NCBI GenBank assembly: GCA_031270205.1
Contig: JAISYA010000141.1
Span: 1 to 22,156, forward strand
Source: Treponema sp.
GTDB lineage: Bacteria; Spirochaetota; Spirochaetia; Treponematales; Breznakiellaceae
DNA: 22,156 bases
Direction: 5' to 3'
In this document: in pieces, positions 14,049 to 22,142 of the stretch
Numbering within the stretch: the first letter of the stretch is position 1
How the letters are laid out: each line of letters opens with the position of its first letter
Notes under the pieces: model-generated
Databases searched by the model: none
What the model was told of the DNA's origin: nothing
What the model saw: only the letters and a program-made list of their open reading frames with translations
Program-made: the position numbers and the translations under genes

Positions 14049-15311
14049 CTAGCCCCGGCAAACCTCAATACCGGGAAGTTTTTTGCCTTCAAGCAGTTCC
14101 AGGGAAGCGCCGCCTCCGGTGGAAACGTGGCTCATTTTGGATGCAAGGCCGAATTTGTTCACCGCGGCCACGGAGTCGCCGCCGCCTACCACAGTAATGG
14201 TCCCTTTGCCGGTAGCTTCCGCCACGAGCCTGGCCACTTCTTCGGTTCCTTTGGCAAAGGCTTCAAACTCGAAGACCCCCACGGGGCCGTTCCAGACGAT
14301 GGTCCTGGCTTTGGCAAGAACGTCCCGGTAAAGGGCAAGGGTTTTGGGTCCCACGTCCAGGCCCATGAGGTTGTCGGGAAGGTCCCGGCTGTCCACCGCT
14401 ACAGGTTTGGCGGCGGCGTCAAAGGTTTCGGCCCCCATCTGATCCACGGGGAGAACAATCTCGGCGCCGGTTTTTTTCGCCGCTTCAAGGATCTTTTTGG
14501 CGGTATCGATCTGGTCGTCCTCAACGAGGGATTTTCCTATTTGATGGCCCTGGGCCTTAAGAAACGTATAGGCCATGCCGCCGCCGATGACCAGAGCGGA
14601 GGCGTTTTTAAGGAGGCTTTCCAGCACGGCGATTTTTGAACTTACTTTCGCGCCGCCGATAATCGCCGCCAGAGGCTTTTGGGGACTGGTGACAATAGGC
14701 TCCAGGTAGTTGACCTCTTTTTCCATGAGGAAGCCCGCCACCGACACGGGGACGAATTTCGCGATGGACGCGGTAGATGCGTGATCCCGGTGGGCCGTAC
14801 CAAAAGCGTCGTTTACAAAAACGTCGCCGTAAGAGGCAAGCTCTTTGGCAAGCTTGTCCCGCTCGTCCGCTTCCTTGGAAGTTTCCTCTTTATGGAAGCG
14901 GGTGTTTTCCAGCATGATCACCGTGCCGCCGGCCTGCCCGTCAATGAAAGATTTTTTGCCGTAACAGCCGTCTTCTCCGGCAAAAACCACTTTTTCACCC
15001 AGTTTTTTCTCAAGGTAGGCGGCGACCGGCGCCATCCGGTGCTTGCCCTTGATGTAATCCGCCTCGTTAAAAGCCTTGCCGTCTTTTTCGGCCTTTTCTT
15101 TGGCCTTTTTGGCGTCCTTGGACGGATCGCCCAGGTGGCTCATCAGGGTCAGGGTCTTCACCCCTTCCCCAAGAATGTATTTAATGGTGGGGATCGCCGC
15201 GGTGATCCGGGTATCGTCCTGCACTATCCCGTCTTTCATGGGAACATTAAAATCAACCCGCATGATCACCCGCTTGCCCTTAAGGTCTACGGATTTTACG
15301 GTCTTTATCAT
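14049..15311 (-). CDS. pgk: phosphoglycerate kinase
   Basis: 420 residues. The reversible transfer of phosphate from 1,3-bisphosphoglycerate to ADP in glycolysis. MRVDFNVPMKDG (17-28), LENTRFHKEE, FVNDAFGTAHRDHAS, GGAKVSSKI, WNGPVGVFE and GGGDSVAAVNKFG are all present. GGAGG lies seven bases before the ATG. Odd points: the motif usually written SHLGRP reads SHLGDP, and it is followed by a lysine-rich stretch (KDAKKAKEKAEKDGKAF) that makes the N-domain longer than in E. coli (387 residues). It lies 173 bases after gap in the same direction. Confidence 0.97.
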   Translation of the reverse strand: MIKTVKSVDLKGKRVIMRVDFNVPMKDGIVQDDTRITAAIPTIKYILGEGVKTLTLMSHLGDPSKDAKKAKEKAEKDGKAFNEADYIKGKHRMAPVAAYLEKKLGEKVVFAGEDGCYGKKSFIDGQAGGTVIMLENTRFHKEETSKEADERDKLAKELASYGDVFVNDAFGTAHRDHASTASIAKFVPVSVAGFLMEKEVNYLEPIVTSPQKPLAAIIGGAKVSSKIAVLESLLKNASALVIGGGMAYTFLKAQGHQIGKSLVEDDQIDTAKKILEAAKKTGAEIVLPVDQMGAETFDAAAKPVAVDSRDLPDNLMGLDVGPKTLALYRDVLAKARTIVWNGPVGVFEFEAFAKGTEEVARLVAEATGKGTITVVGGGDSVAAVNKFGLASKMSHVSTGGGASLELLEGKKLPGIEVCRG

Positions 15312-15340
15312 AATCAGCCTCCAATGGTTTTCTTTTTAAA

Positions 15341-15467
15341 AAACAACCACAGACCATACAAGAACCCGCCTGCGCGGAGGACCCACGGATAAAAACAATC
15401 GCAGACGCCACAGAACACGCTGTGGCCCCTTTCCGTGTAGTCGGTAAGGTCCGTGGTTAAAATTCTT
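15341..15467. repeat. intergenic inverted repeats of the TCCGTGGTTAAA type
   Basis: The 173-base gap-pgk spacer carries ACCACAGACC and ACCCACGGATAAAAAC on its pgk side and the opposite-facing CCGTGTAGTCGGTAAGG plus GTCCGTGGTTAAAA on its gap side (15433-15464). Between them CCACAG and CTGTGG (15408-15413, 15420-15425) form a six-bp hairpin with a six-base loop. It looks like a degraded dispersed repeat rather than a promoter. pgk may be read through from gap. Confidence 0.55.
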
Positions 15468-15484
15468 CCGGCGGCCAGCAGCCC

Positions 15485-16537
15485 TTACTTCTTCGCCATG
15501 AAAGTTAACAGGTCCACCACTTTGTTGGAATAGCCCCACTCGTTGTCATACCAGGAAACGACCTTGAAGAAGCGTTTTTCGCCCTTGAGGTTGTTCTGCC
15601 TGGTGGCAAGGCTGTCGTAGATCGAGGTGTTGGGATTGTGGATGATGTCGGTGGAAACAATTTCCTCTTCGCAGTAGGCGAGGATTCCCTTGAGGTAGGT
15701 CTCGCTGGCCTTTTTCAGGGCGGCGTCGATTTCCTCAATAGAAGTGTCTTTTTCGGAACGGAAGGTCAGGTCTACCACGGAGCCCGTAGGAGTGGGAATC
15801 CGGAAGCTCATGCCGGTGAGTTTGCCCTTGGTCGTGGGAAGCACTTCCCCGACCGCCTTGGCCGCTCCGGTAGTGGAGGGAATGATATTGATGGCCGCAG
15901 CCCTGCCGCCCCGCCAATCCTTCTGGGAAACCCCGTCCACGGTCTTCTGGGTCGCCGTATAGGAATGGATAGTGGTCATAAGGCCGGTTTCAATGCCGAA
16001 ACCTTCTTTAAGAATTACGTGCACCAGCGGGGCCAGGCAGTTGGTGGTACAGCTCGCGTTGGAAACCACATGATGCTTCGCGGGATCGTAGTCCTCGTTG
16101 TTCACGCCCATGACAAAGGTCTTGACGGGCTTGCTTTCGTCGGTGGATTTGGCCGGCGCGGAGATGATCACTTTTTTGGCCCCGGCGGCGATGTGGCCGT
16201 AGGACTTTTCATTGGCATAAATCCCGGTAGATTCGATCACATACTCAACCCCCAGTTCCTTCCAGGGAAGGGTATCGGGCGTCTGGCCCTTGCCGGAAAT
16301 ACATTTGATTTCGTGGCCGTTGACCACGAGGACATCCTCGCCCTTGACGCTGATGTTGGCCTTCATTTTGCCCTGGGTGGAGTCGTATTTTAACTGGTAG
16401 GCGAAATACTTCGCGTCGGTGGAAAGGTCCACCACAGCCACCACGTCAATTTTGTCCTTGCCAAGCAGTCCCTGGTCTACCAGGGCCTGAAACACCAGGC
16501 GGCCAATGCGGCCAAAACCGTTAATCGCAACTTTCAT
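15485..16537 (-). CDS. gap: glyceraldehyde-3-phosphate dehydrogenase, type I
   Basis: 350 residues. The NAD-binding start MKVAINGFGRIGRLVFQAL is intact, with the aspartate in VVDLSTD expected for NAD. SNASCTTNCLAPL holds the catalytic cysteine, HSYTATQKTVDG the active-site histidine, and SWYDNEWGYSNKV the C-terminal signature. It oxidises and phosphorylates glyceraldehyde-3-phosphate. It is somewhat longer than the usual 330-335 residues because of loop extensions before the SAP motif. GGGGG lies six bases before the ATG. It probably shares a transcript with pgk. Confidence 0.97.
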   Translation of the reverse strand: MKVAINGFGRIGRLVFQALVDQGLLGKDKIDVVAVVDLSTDAKYFAYQLKYDSTQGKMKANISVKGEDVLVVNGHEIKCISGKGQTPDTLPWKELGVEYVIESTGIYANEKSYGHIAAGAKKVIISAPAKSTDESKPVKTFVMGVNNEDYDPAKHHVVSNASCTTNCLAPLVHVILKEGFGIETGLMTTIHSYTATQKTVDGVSQKDWRGGRAAAINIIPSTTGAAKAVGEVLPTTKGKLTGMSFRIPTPTGSVVDLTFRSEKDTSIEEIDAALKKASETYLKGILAYCEEEIVSTDIIHNPNTSIYDSLATRQNNLKGEKRFFKVVSWYDNEWGYSNKVVDLLTFMAKK

Positions 16538-16570
16538 AAGAAACCCCCTATTCGGTAATTAGTGCCTTCC

Positions 16571-16590
16571 CGCAAAGCAATCGCTTTACG
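16571..16590 (-). other. hairpin or operator-like palindrome in the gap leader
   Basis: On the minus strand CGTAAAGC-GATT-GCTTTGCG is an eight-bp inverted repeat (one G-T pair) between the promoter and the gap start codon. It may be an RNA stem or a regulator site; its TAAAGC/GCTTT arms recall the O1/O2 operators, but the centre differs. Confidence 0.4.
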
Positions 16591-16613
16591 GATAAAAGCC
16601 GGTTGATACTGAT

Positions 16614-16642
16614 AGTGTAGAGAAAACGCATGATTTAGTCAA
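16614..16642 (-). promoter_or_regulatory. promoter of gap(-pgk)
   Basis: On the minus strand TTGACT (16642-16637) and TACACT (16619-16614), spacer 17 bases, about 70 bases before the gap start. Confidence 0.7.
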
Positions 16643-16654
16643 TGAGGCGAAGGC

Positions 16655-17980
16655 TCATTGTGCGGCCGCTGCCCGCGCCCTGACGCCGGGCCTGCGCCTG
16701 TACGCCGCGGCGCAGGTTTCGGCGGCCGAGGCCAGTTCGCCAAAGGCAGTCTTCCCGCCTTTTTCACCAGCGCCGGTTTCAGAGCCGCTGCCGTACATAA
16801 AAACGAGGTCCGCGGTTTGAGCCGCGTTCCCTCCGGCGCGGCGGACGGCGAAGTCCCGCAAAAAGCGGTCCAGCGCCGGCGATTCGGCGTTTGACCGGGG
16901 CAGCGCCAGGATGAGAACGCCGCGATCACCGTCCGCGGCGGGGAGAACAGCCGCCGCGGACAGGGGCAGCGCCGCGGGCCGGGCAAGGGCGGCGGCCAGG
17001 CCCGCGGGGGAATTGTCCTGTGAAACGCCCCCATTGCCGCCCGTGTTTTCCATAGTACCGCTCCAGGCGATTTGCACGTCCTGCCCCGCCTCCGCGCACG
17101 CAAGGGCGGCGGCCAGGGCGTTTTCGCATAACAAATCGACGCCGCGCCGCGCCGAAGCGGCGGAGTAGAGCAGAGGATCAAACTGGGTGTCAATCAGAAT
17201 GAGAATGTTTGAATGGGGCGGCGGCTCCTGTTCGTTTTCACGGACAAAGAGTTCGCCGCCGTGGCTGTAGAGTTTCCAGTTGATCCGCCGGGGATCGTCG
17301 CCGGGCACGTAAGGGCGGTGATCGATGAGGTTGCCGCCGCGTTGAAAAGACAGCTCCGGCCGCGGATTCGATTCCCCCGCGCGGGACGTGACGGGAAGCG
17401 GCTCTTCCGCCGAAGCGGGGCTGGCGAGCAGCCGCGCGCCGCTTTCCGTTTGGATTCTAAAACTGAAACGAAAAAATCCCAGCGCGTCAAAAACGGCGAA
17501 TTCATCATAATCAGAAAAATACGCGCCCCGCTCGTGTACCGTGAATGTTTCAGCAGCGCGTAACGCCGGATCAATATCATTCCTCAAGCGCCGTCCGTCC
17601 CTGGTAGCGAGCAGCAAGCGGCAGCGGACAAGTATCCCCGGCAGGCGGAAGGCGCGTTTGCGGCGCGGTCCCTCTTCGGAATACCGTATCTCAACCTGCC
17701 CGCCCGCGGCCGTCTCCGCGGGATTTATGCTGATAGAACATCCGGCGCGGCGGCGGTTAATCAGGGCAAGGAGCAGTGTCATTGCCAGACAATACAGCCA
17801 CAGCGCGAGAAATACCGCGCCGATCAGAGTAAGGACGAGGTCCCGCCGTACCGCGCCGGCGATAAACGCGAGCATAATAATGAGCAAAATGAAAATACCC
17901 ATGGTTTGGGGAATAAAGACCGCCCGCGTTACGCGCTTTTCGGCCTGTTCAGTCTGTTTTGATTCCGTCGATTCGGGCAA
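16655..17980 (-). CDS. DUF58 domain protein
   Basis: 441 residues. Two membrane helices at about 28-44 and 48-73 are followed by a beta-rich region and the DUF58 signature GGNLIDHRPYVPGDDPRRIN (215-234) continuing WKLYSHGGELFVRENE. A von Willebrand A-like segment begins at ILILIDTQFD (259-268), without a full DxSxS metal site. DUF58 proteins almost always pair with a MoxR ATPase, as here, and are thought to take part in chaperone-like assembly or maturation of envelope proteins. The start is TTG 17980 with GGGAG seven bases upstream, and it overlaps the end of moxR by 32 bases, so the pair is coupled. The C-terminus is very Ala/Arg-rich. Confidence 0.9.
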   Translation of the reverse strand: MPESTESKQTEQAEKRVTRAVFIPQTMGIFILLIIMLAFIAGAVRRDLVLTLIGAVFLALWLYCLAMTLLLALINRRRAGCSISINPAETAAGGQVEIRYSEEGPRRKRAFRLPGILVRCRLLLATRDGRRLRNDIDPALRAAETFTVHERGAYFSDYDEFAVFDALGFFRFSFRIQTESGARLLASPASAEEPLPVTSRAGESNPRPELSFQRGGNLIDHRPYVPGDDPRRINWKLYSHGGELFVRENEQEPPPHSNILILIDTQFDPLLYSAASARRGVDLLCENALAAALACAEAGQDVQIAWSGTMENTGGNGGVSQDNSPAGLAAALARPAALPLSAAAVLPAADGDRGVLILALPRSNAESPALDRFLRDFAVRRAGGNAAQTADLVFMYGSGSETGAGEKGGKTAFGELASAAETCAAAYRRRPGVRARAAAAQ

Positions 17981-18893
17981 GGCATATCTCCCGGATAAAT
18001 TTGTCTTCCCGCGTTCTGGGGTCCCGGAGCTTTACGCGGTGCGCAAGCGCCGGCGCGGCGAGAATCGCCAGGTCTTCGTCAATAACGTAATTACGGGCGC
18101 GGACCAGCGCCAGGGCTTTGGCGGCTTTAAGCAGATGCAGGCCGGAGCGGGGACTCGCCCCCAGGGTAAAGCCTTTATGAATCCGGGTGTCCCTGATCAT
18201 GTCGGCGATTGCCTCTTTAAGGGCCTGATGACAGAACACCCCGGCGGCGGCTTTTTTTGCGTTGAGAAAATCCGCCAGGCAAATTGCCGGCTCAAGTTTG
18301 GCGAGTCCCTCTTCGGCGGGATTCTCCTCCAGAATGGCAAGCTCCGCCTGCCGGTCCGGGTAGCCTATGGAAAGGCGCATCATAAAACGGTCAAGCTGGG
18401 CCGCCGGCAAAGGGAACGTTCCCTCGCTCTCAATGGGATTTTCAGTGGCGATTACAAAAAAAGGTTCCGGCGGATAATGGGTGGTCTGGCCGATAGTTAC
18501 CTGCCGCTCTGCCATCACCTCAAGCAGGGCGGACTGTACTTTGGGGGTGGCGCGGTTAATTTCATCGGCCAGCACAATGTTGGCCAGAACCGGCCCCGGC
18601 ATAAAACGAAAAGTCCGCGCCCGGGGATCAAACACGTCAACGCCGGTAATGTCGTAGGGCAGCAGGTCCGGGGTAAACTGAATCCGCTTGAAGACCAGGC
18701 CGCGCTGCCCGCCGTCGATGAGCCTCGCCAGGGTTTTCGCCACCAGCGTTTTTCCCAGACCGGGATTATCCTCGATGAGTACATGGCCGCCGGCAAGGAT
18801 CGCCGCGGTCATCAATTCAAGAAACTCCCGCTTTCCCTTGATTATACGTTCCGCGCCCTCAAGCAGCGCGGCGGCGGCGTTTTCAGGTTTCAT
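17949..18893 (-). CDS. moxR: MoxR-family AAA+ ATPase
   Basis: 314 residues. Walker A is EDNPGLGKT (41-49), Walker B IVLADE (106-111) followed by INRATPKVQSALLEVMAERQVT, and sensor 1 is FFVIATENPIESEGTFPLP; the C-terminal lid includes GASPRSGLHLLKAAKALAL. MoxR ATPases drive maturation of partner complexes together with DUF58 and vWA proteins. I chose ATG 18893 (MKPENAA) because family members begin about there; an in-frame ATG at 18911 is possible. Neither has a ribosome site, but a TATGCT box ends eight bases before 18893. No BatA/BatB-type genes follow; gap comes next. Confidence 0.92.
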   Translation of the reverse strand: MKPENAAAALLEGAERIIKGKREFLELMTAAILAGGHVLIEDNPGLGKTLVAKTLARLIDGGQRGLVFKRIQFTPDLLPYDITGVDVFDPRARTFRFMPGPVLANIVLADEINRATPKVQSALLEVMAERQVTIGQTTHYPPEPFFVIATENPIESEGTFPLPAAQLDRFMMRLSIGYPDRQAELAILEENPAEEGLAKLEPAICLADFLNAKKAAAGVFCHQALKEAIADMIRDTRIHKGFTLGASPRSGLHLLKAAKALALVRARNYVIDEDLAILAAPALAHRVKLRDPRTREDKFIREICLARIDGIKTD

Positions 18894-18968
18894 ATTGCCA
18901 AAGCATAGCACGGGAGCGGGAACGGAGGGAAGGCGATGAAAAGCCCGCTCTTCGCCGTATTCAGGCCG

Positions 18969-20348
18969 CTAGGGGGCCGCGTCTTCCAGCAGTTTCTGCG
19001 CGTGGTGTTCCGGCAGGGTCTGCACGTCACGGAGTTTTTTCTCAATGGCCCGCGAGCGGACGCCGGCGTTGTCGATTTCCCTGCTGGCCTGATCGAGCTT
19101 TTGCTTGGTCTTGTCAAGCACGTCGCCGAATTTGCCGAACTCGGTACGCACCGCGCCGAGGAGGTCCCAAATTTCGCTGGTCCTTTTTTCCACGGCCAGG
19201 CTGCGGAAACCCATCTGCAGGGTATTGAGAAACGCCGAAATGGTGGTGGGACCGGTGATACTCACTTTATAGTCCCGCTGTATCGATTCAAGCAGGCCCG
19301 GTATGCGCAGTACCTCGGCGTAGAGTCCCTCAAAAGGCAGAAACATGATCGCGAAGTCGGTGGTATTGGGAGGATCAACATATTTGCCTTTAATGTCCCG
19401 CGCAAAAAGTTTTATCGTTTTTTCAAGCTCCCTTTTGTAATAATCAATCTCGTCAACACTGCCGGAATCGTAGGCGGCGGAGAGTTTTTCATAATCCCCG
19501 GTGGGGAATTTGGCGTCCACCGGCAGCCAGATGTTTTTGGCGGAATTTTCCTTGCTGGGAATTTTAACGGCGAATTCCACGTTGTCGGCGCTTCCCGCTT
19601 TGGTTTTGACGTTTTGGGCGTACTGCGCCGGGGAAAGGATCTGTTCGAGGATTCCCCCCAGTTGGTATTCGCCCAACACGCCCCTGGTTTTTACGTTGGA
19701 GAGCACCTTCTTGAGATCCCCCACGCCGTTGGCAAGGTTCTGCATCTCCCCAAGTCCCTTATGCACCAGTTCCAGCCGCTCGCTCACCAGCTTGAAGGAT
19801 TCGCCCAGCCTGGTCTCCAGGGTTTTATGGAGTTTTTCATCAACCGTTTCCCGCATCTTTTCCAGTTTGGCGCTGTTATCAAGCTGAATATCATTTAATT
19901 TCTTTTCGATGCTTTCCCGGTTTTTTTCAAAAATGGCGTTGGCGTCCCTGGTGAGGGCGTCCTGTTTGACCGTCAGCTCGTTGAATTTCTGTTTTTGTAA
20001 TTCATTAAAATCTTTTACATTGGCGGCGAATCGTTCCTCAAAAGATTTTAGGGAAGCGGTCAGTTCTTCCCGGTTGATCCGGGCGGAATTGTCCACCGAT
20101 TCTTCCACCGCCCGGAGTTTATTGTCCAGCATTCCGGAAAAATTCACAAAGACCCGCGTCAGTTCTTCACGGTTTTTCCCAAACTCATCCCGCATGGCGG
20201 TTTCATTTTTTTCCAGACGGTTTTCGTATTCCAGCAGTTTATGCTGAATTTCCCCCGCGCCCCGTCTGCCTTTTAATAACACCGCTATTAAAAAGACAAC
20301 CGCAAGAAGCGCCACGAGGATCAGGACCGGCAAAAAGTTTTCAGGCAT
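18969..20348 (-). CDS. rmuC: DNA recombination protein RmuC
   Basis: 459 residues. One N-terminal membrane helix (about 7-25), a long coiled coil (about 35-200), then the RmuC nuclease-like domain with GVLGEYQLGGILEQIL (223-238), LPVDAKFPTGDYEKL (275-289) and FAIMFLPFEGLYAEVLRIPG. E. coli RmuC limits inversions at short inverted repeats and is predicted to be a membrane-anchored nuclease. It begins nine bases after the glyA stop, so it is probably co-transcribed with it; the ribosome site is weak (GGGTCTGT before the ATG). The 57 bases between rmuC and moxR show nothing clear apart from a possible moxR -10 box. Confidence 0.93.
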   Translation of the reverse strand: MPENFLPVLILVALLAVVFLIAVLLKGRRGAGEIQHKLLEYENRLEKNETAMRDEFGKNREELTRVFVNFSGMLDNKLRAVEESVDNSARINREELTASLKSFEERFAANVKDFNELQKQKFNELTVKQDALTRDANAIFEKNRESIEKKLNDIQLDNSAKLEKMRETVDEKLHKTLETRLGESFKLVSERLELVHKGLGEMQNLANGVGDLKKVLSNVKTRGVLGEYQLGGILEQILSPAQYAQNVKTKAGSADNVEFAVKIPSKENSAKNIWLPVDAKFPTGDYEKLSAAYDSGSVDEIDYYKRELEKTIKLFARDIKGKYVDPPNTTDFAIMFLPFEGLYAEVLRIPGLLESIQRDYKVSITGPTTISAFLNTLQMGFRSLAVEKRTSEIWDLLGAVRTEFGKFGDVLDKTKQKLDQASREIDNAGVRSRAIEKKLRDVQTLPEHHAQKLLEDAAP

Positions 20349-20357
20349 ACAGACCCG

Positions 20358-21881
20358 TTATTTCACAAAGTGTTTTTTCAAAAAAACCAAATCCAGCTCG
20401 GGATATACGGGAAAACGATCAAGCAGTTTTTTCACCCGCTGTACCGCTTCCGCTTTTACCGCGGGATCAATGAGATACTTGGACCTGCTTTTCTGTGCCG
20501 GCCCGCCGGAAGGCGCAGCAGACAGCGGCGCCTGGCTGGTTCCCTTGAGCACCAGGGCGATGATCGAGCCAAGCTCCTCCATTTCCGCGGCGCCCATTCC
20601 CAGCGTGCTGACGGCGGCGGTCCCGATCCGCAGGCCGGCGGTGTACCAGGGGCCGTTGGGGTCAAAAGGAAGACTGTTACGGTTGAGGGTAATATTACAC
20701 TCGTGCAGGGCGCTTTCCGCCTGCCTGCCGGTAAGGCCGATATGGCGGACATTGACCAGGAAGAGATGATTGTCCGTGCCTCCGGTGAGCACTTCAAGGC
20801 CGTTTTTCATGCAGGAGGCCGCCAGGGCCTGACAGTTGTCGACAATGCGCTGCGCGTAACGGCGGAATTCCGGCGCGGCGGCCTCCCTGAAAGCCACCGC
20901 CTTGGCGGCGATCACATGGGGCAGCGGCCCGCCCATGGTGAGGGGGCAGCCCCGGTCCAGGGCCTCGGCGAACTCAGGCGTGGAGAGCACCATTCCGGCG
21001 CGCGGCCCCCGCAGCGTCTTGTGCGTGGTAGTCGTAACCACGTGCGCCCAGGGAACCGGATCATATTCGCCGGTAAAGACCTTGCCCGCCACCAGGCCGG
21101 CAAAGTGGGCCATATCGACCATCAAAACCGCGCCGGCTTTGTCGGCGATTTCCCGCATCCGCTTAAAGTTGATTTTACGGGAATGGGCCGAATAGCCCGC
21201 CAGTAAAATCAGCGGCTTGACCTCAAGGGCCTGTTTTTCAATCTCGTCATAATCAAGCAGCCCCGTCTCCCTGGAAACCGAATAACTGTACGTGTCAAAC
21301 ATGCGGCCGGTGAGGTTATAACGGTAGCCGTGGGTCAGATGCCCGCCCGAATAATAGTCCAGTCCCAAAAGCCGCTGGTTGCCAAAGGTTGTTTTAAGTT
21401 CCTTCCATTGGGAGAGCTTGAGTTTATAGAGATTGGTCTCGCCCAATTGGTCCAGCGCGGGCTTTTCAACGCGGGTACAGATAATCGCCCAGTAGGCGAG
21501 CACATTGGCGTCCGCCCCGCAATGGGGCTGCACATTGGCGTAGGCCGCGCCGAACAGCCTGCGGGCCTCTTCCGCGGCGAGGGACTCAATGGCGTCGACG
21601 TTTTCATTTCCCGCGTAAAACCGGTGGCCGGGCATACCCTCGGCGTACTTGTCGGTCAGGAGATTTCCCATGGCAAGCTGCACCGCCATTGAACAGTAAT
21701 TCTCGCTGGCGATCAGTTTTACCCGCTTCCGCTGGTTCTCCAGCTCTTTCACAATGCAAGCGGCAATTTCCGGCGCGGATCCGGCGGTTGCGCTCAGGTT
21801 GCACAGATACGCCAGAAAACCGGTTTCCACCTTTTCCGCCGGAGTGGCGGCAAGGTAGGCGGCGACAGGGTTCGTGTTCAT
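20358..21881 (-). CDS. glyA: serine hydroxymethyltransferase (enlarged spirochaete-type)
   Basis: 507 residues against about 420 in most bacteria. It interconverts serine and glycine with tetrahydrofolate and pyridoxal phosphate. LIASENYCS (56-64), DKYAEGMPGHRFYAGNENVD (77-96), LMVDMAHFAGLVAGKVF (253-269) and TTTTHKTLRGPRAG (283-296; PLP lysine Lys288) are intact. Extra length lies in an N-terminal extension, a stretch around 135-175 and a tail with a Ser/Pro/Gly-rich loop (about 450-470). The frame is open to 22094, but that part reads as non-protein; ATG 21881 matches the family start. There is no ribosome site; a TATGCT box ends six bases before the ATG. Confidence 0.94.
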   Translation of the reverse strand: MNTNPVAAYLAATPAEKVETGFLAYLCNLSATAGSAPEIAACIVKELENQRKRVKLIASENYCSMAVQLAMGNLLTDKYAEGMPGHRFYAGNENVDAIESLAAEEARRLFGAAYANVQPHCGADANVLAYWAIICTRVEKPALDQLGETNLYKLKLSQWKELKTTFGNQRLLGLDYYSGGHLTHGYRYNLTGRMFDTYSYSVSRETGLLDYDEIEKQALEVKPLILLAGYSAHSRKINFKRMREIADKAGAVLMVDMAHFAGLVAGKVFTGEYDPVPWAHVVTTTTHKTLRGPRAGMVLSTPEFAEALDRGCPLTMGGPLPHVIAAKAVAFREAAAPEFRRYAQRIVDNCQALAASCMKNGLEVLTGGTDNHLFLVNVRHIGLTGRQAESALHECNITLNRNSLPFDPNGPWYTAGLRIGTAAVSTLGMGAAEMEELGSIIALVLKGTSQAPLSAAPSGGPAQKSRSKYLIDPAVKAEAVQRVKKLLDRFPVYPELDLVFLKKHFVK

Positions 21882-21887
21882 TGGTAC

Positions 21888-21917
21888 AGCATACCCCAGC
21901 CGCCGCTTCTTGTGCAA
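21888..21917 (-). promoter_or_regulatory. candidate promoter of glyA
   Basis: On the minus strand TTGCAC (21917-21912) and TATGCT (21893-21888), spacer 18 bases, with six bases then ATG. This would give a leaderless or nearly leaderless glyA message. Both boxes are imperfect. Confidence 0.45.
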
Positions 21918-22051
21918 GGCATCGGGCATCTCGGCTTTCGCGCTGCCTGTCTTCAATGCGGAATATGAAATATCGCATAGGGTATCAAACCGGCGAGAGA
22001 ATGCCGCCAAGCTGCAGCCTGATGCCGGCGAGTGACGCAATGACTGACACC

Positions 22052-22072
22052 CCTGCGTCCCTTGCGTTCTGA
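22052..22072. repeat. degenerate GCGTCCCTTGCGT repeat
   Basis: CTGCGTCCCTTGCGTTCTGA is nearly the reverse complement of the element at 13990-14006, differing mainly by one extra T. The remaining stretch from 21918 to 22051 shows no gene I can support. Confidence 0.4.
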
Positions 22073-22087
22073 TACTGCGTTTACCGT

Positions 22088-22116
22088 TTGACATAAATAT
22101 ACCAATGAGATATATT
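22088..22116 (+). promoter_or_regulatory. strong promoter of the gene starting at 22143
   Basis: TTGACA (22088-22093) and TATATT (22111-22116) with a 17-base spacer. ATATACC (22097-22103) and GGTATAT (22120-22126) form an inverted repeat flanking the -10 box and could be an operator. Confidence 0.75.
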
Positions 22117-22142
22117 TAAGGTATATATTACAGGAGATTAAG

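Noticed and set aside
17541..18908. Plus-strand open frame of 455 codons opposite moxR and the DUF58 gene
   Set aside because: It is the mirror of two well-recognised genes in GC-rich DNA; its translation is rich in Arg, Gly and Pro with no recognisable domain.
18936..19898. Plus-strand open frame of 320 codons opposite rmuC
   Set aside because: Antisense shadow of rmuC; composition not protein-like.
21882..22094. 71-residue N-terminal extension of GlyA
   Set aside because: Not similar to the family, covers the repeat and promoter region, no ribosome site.
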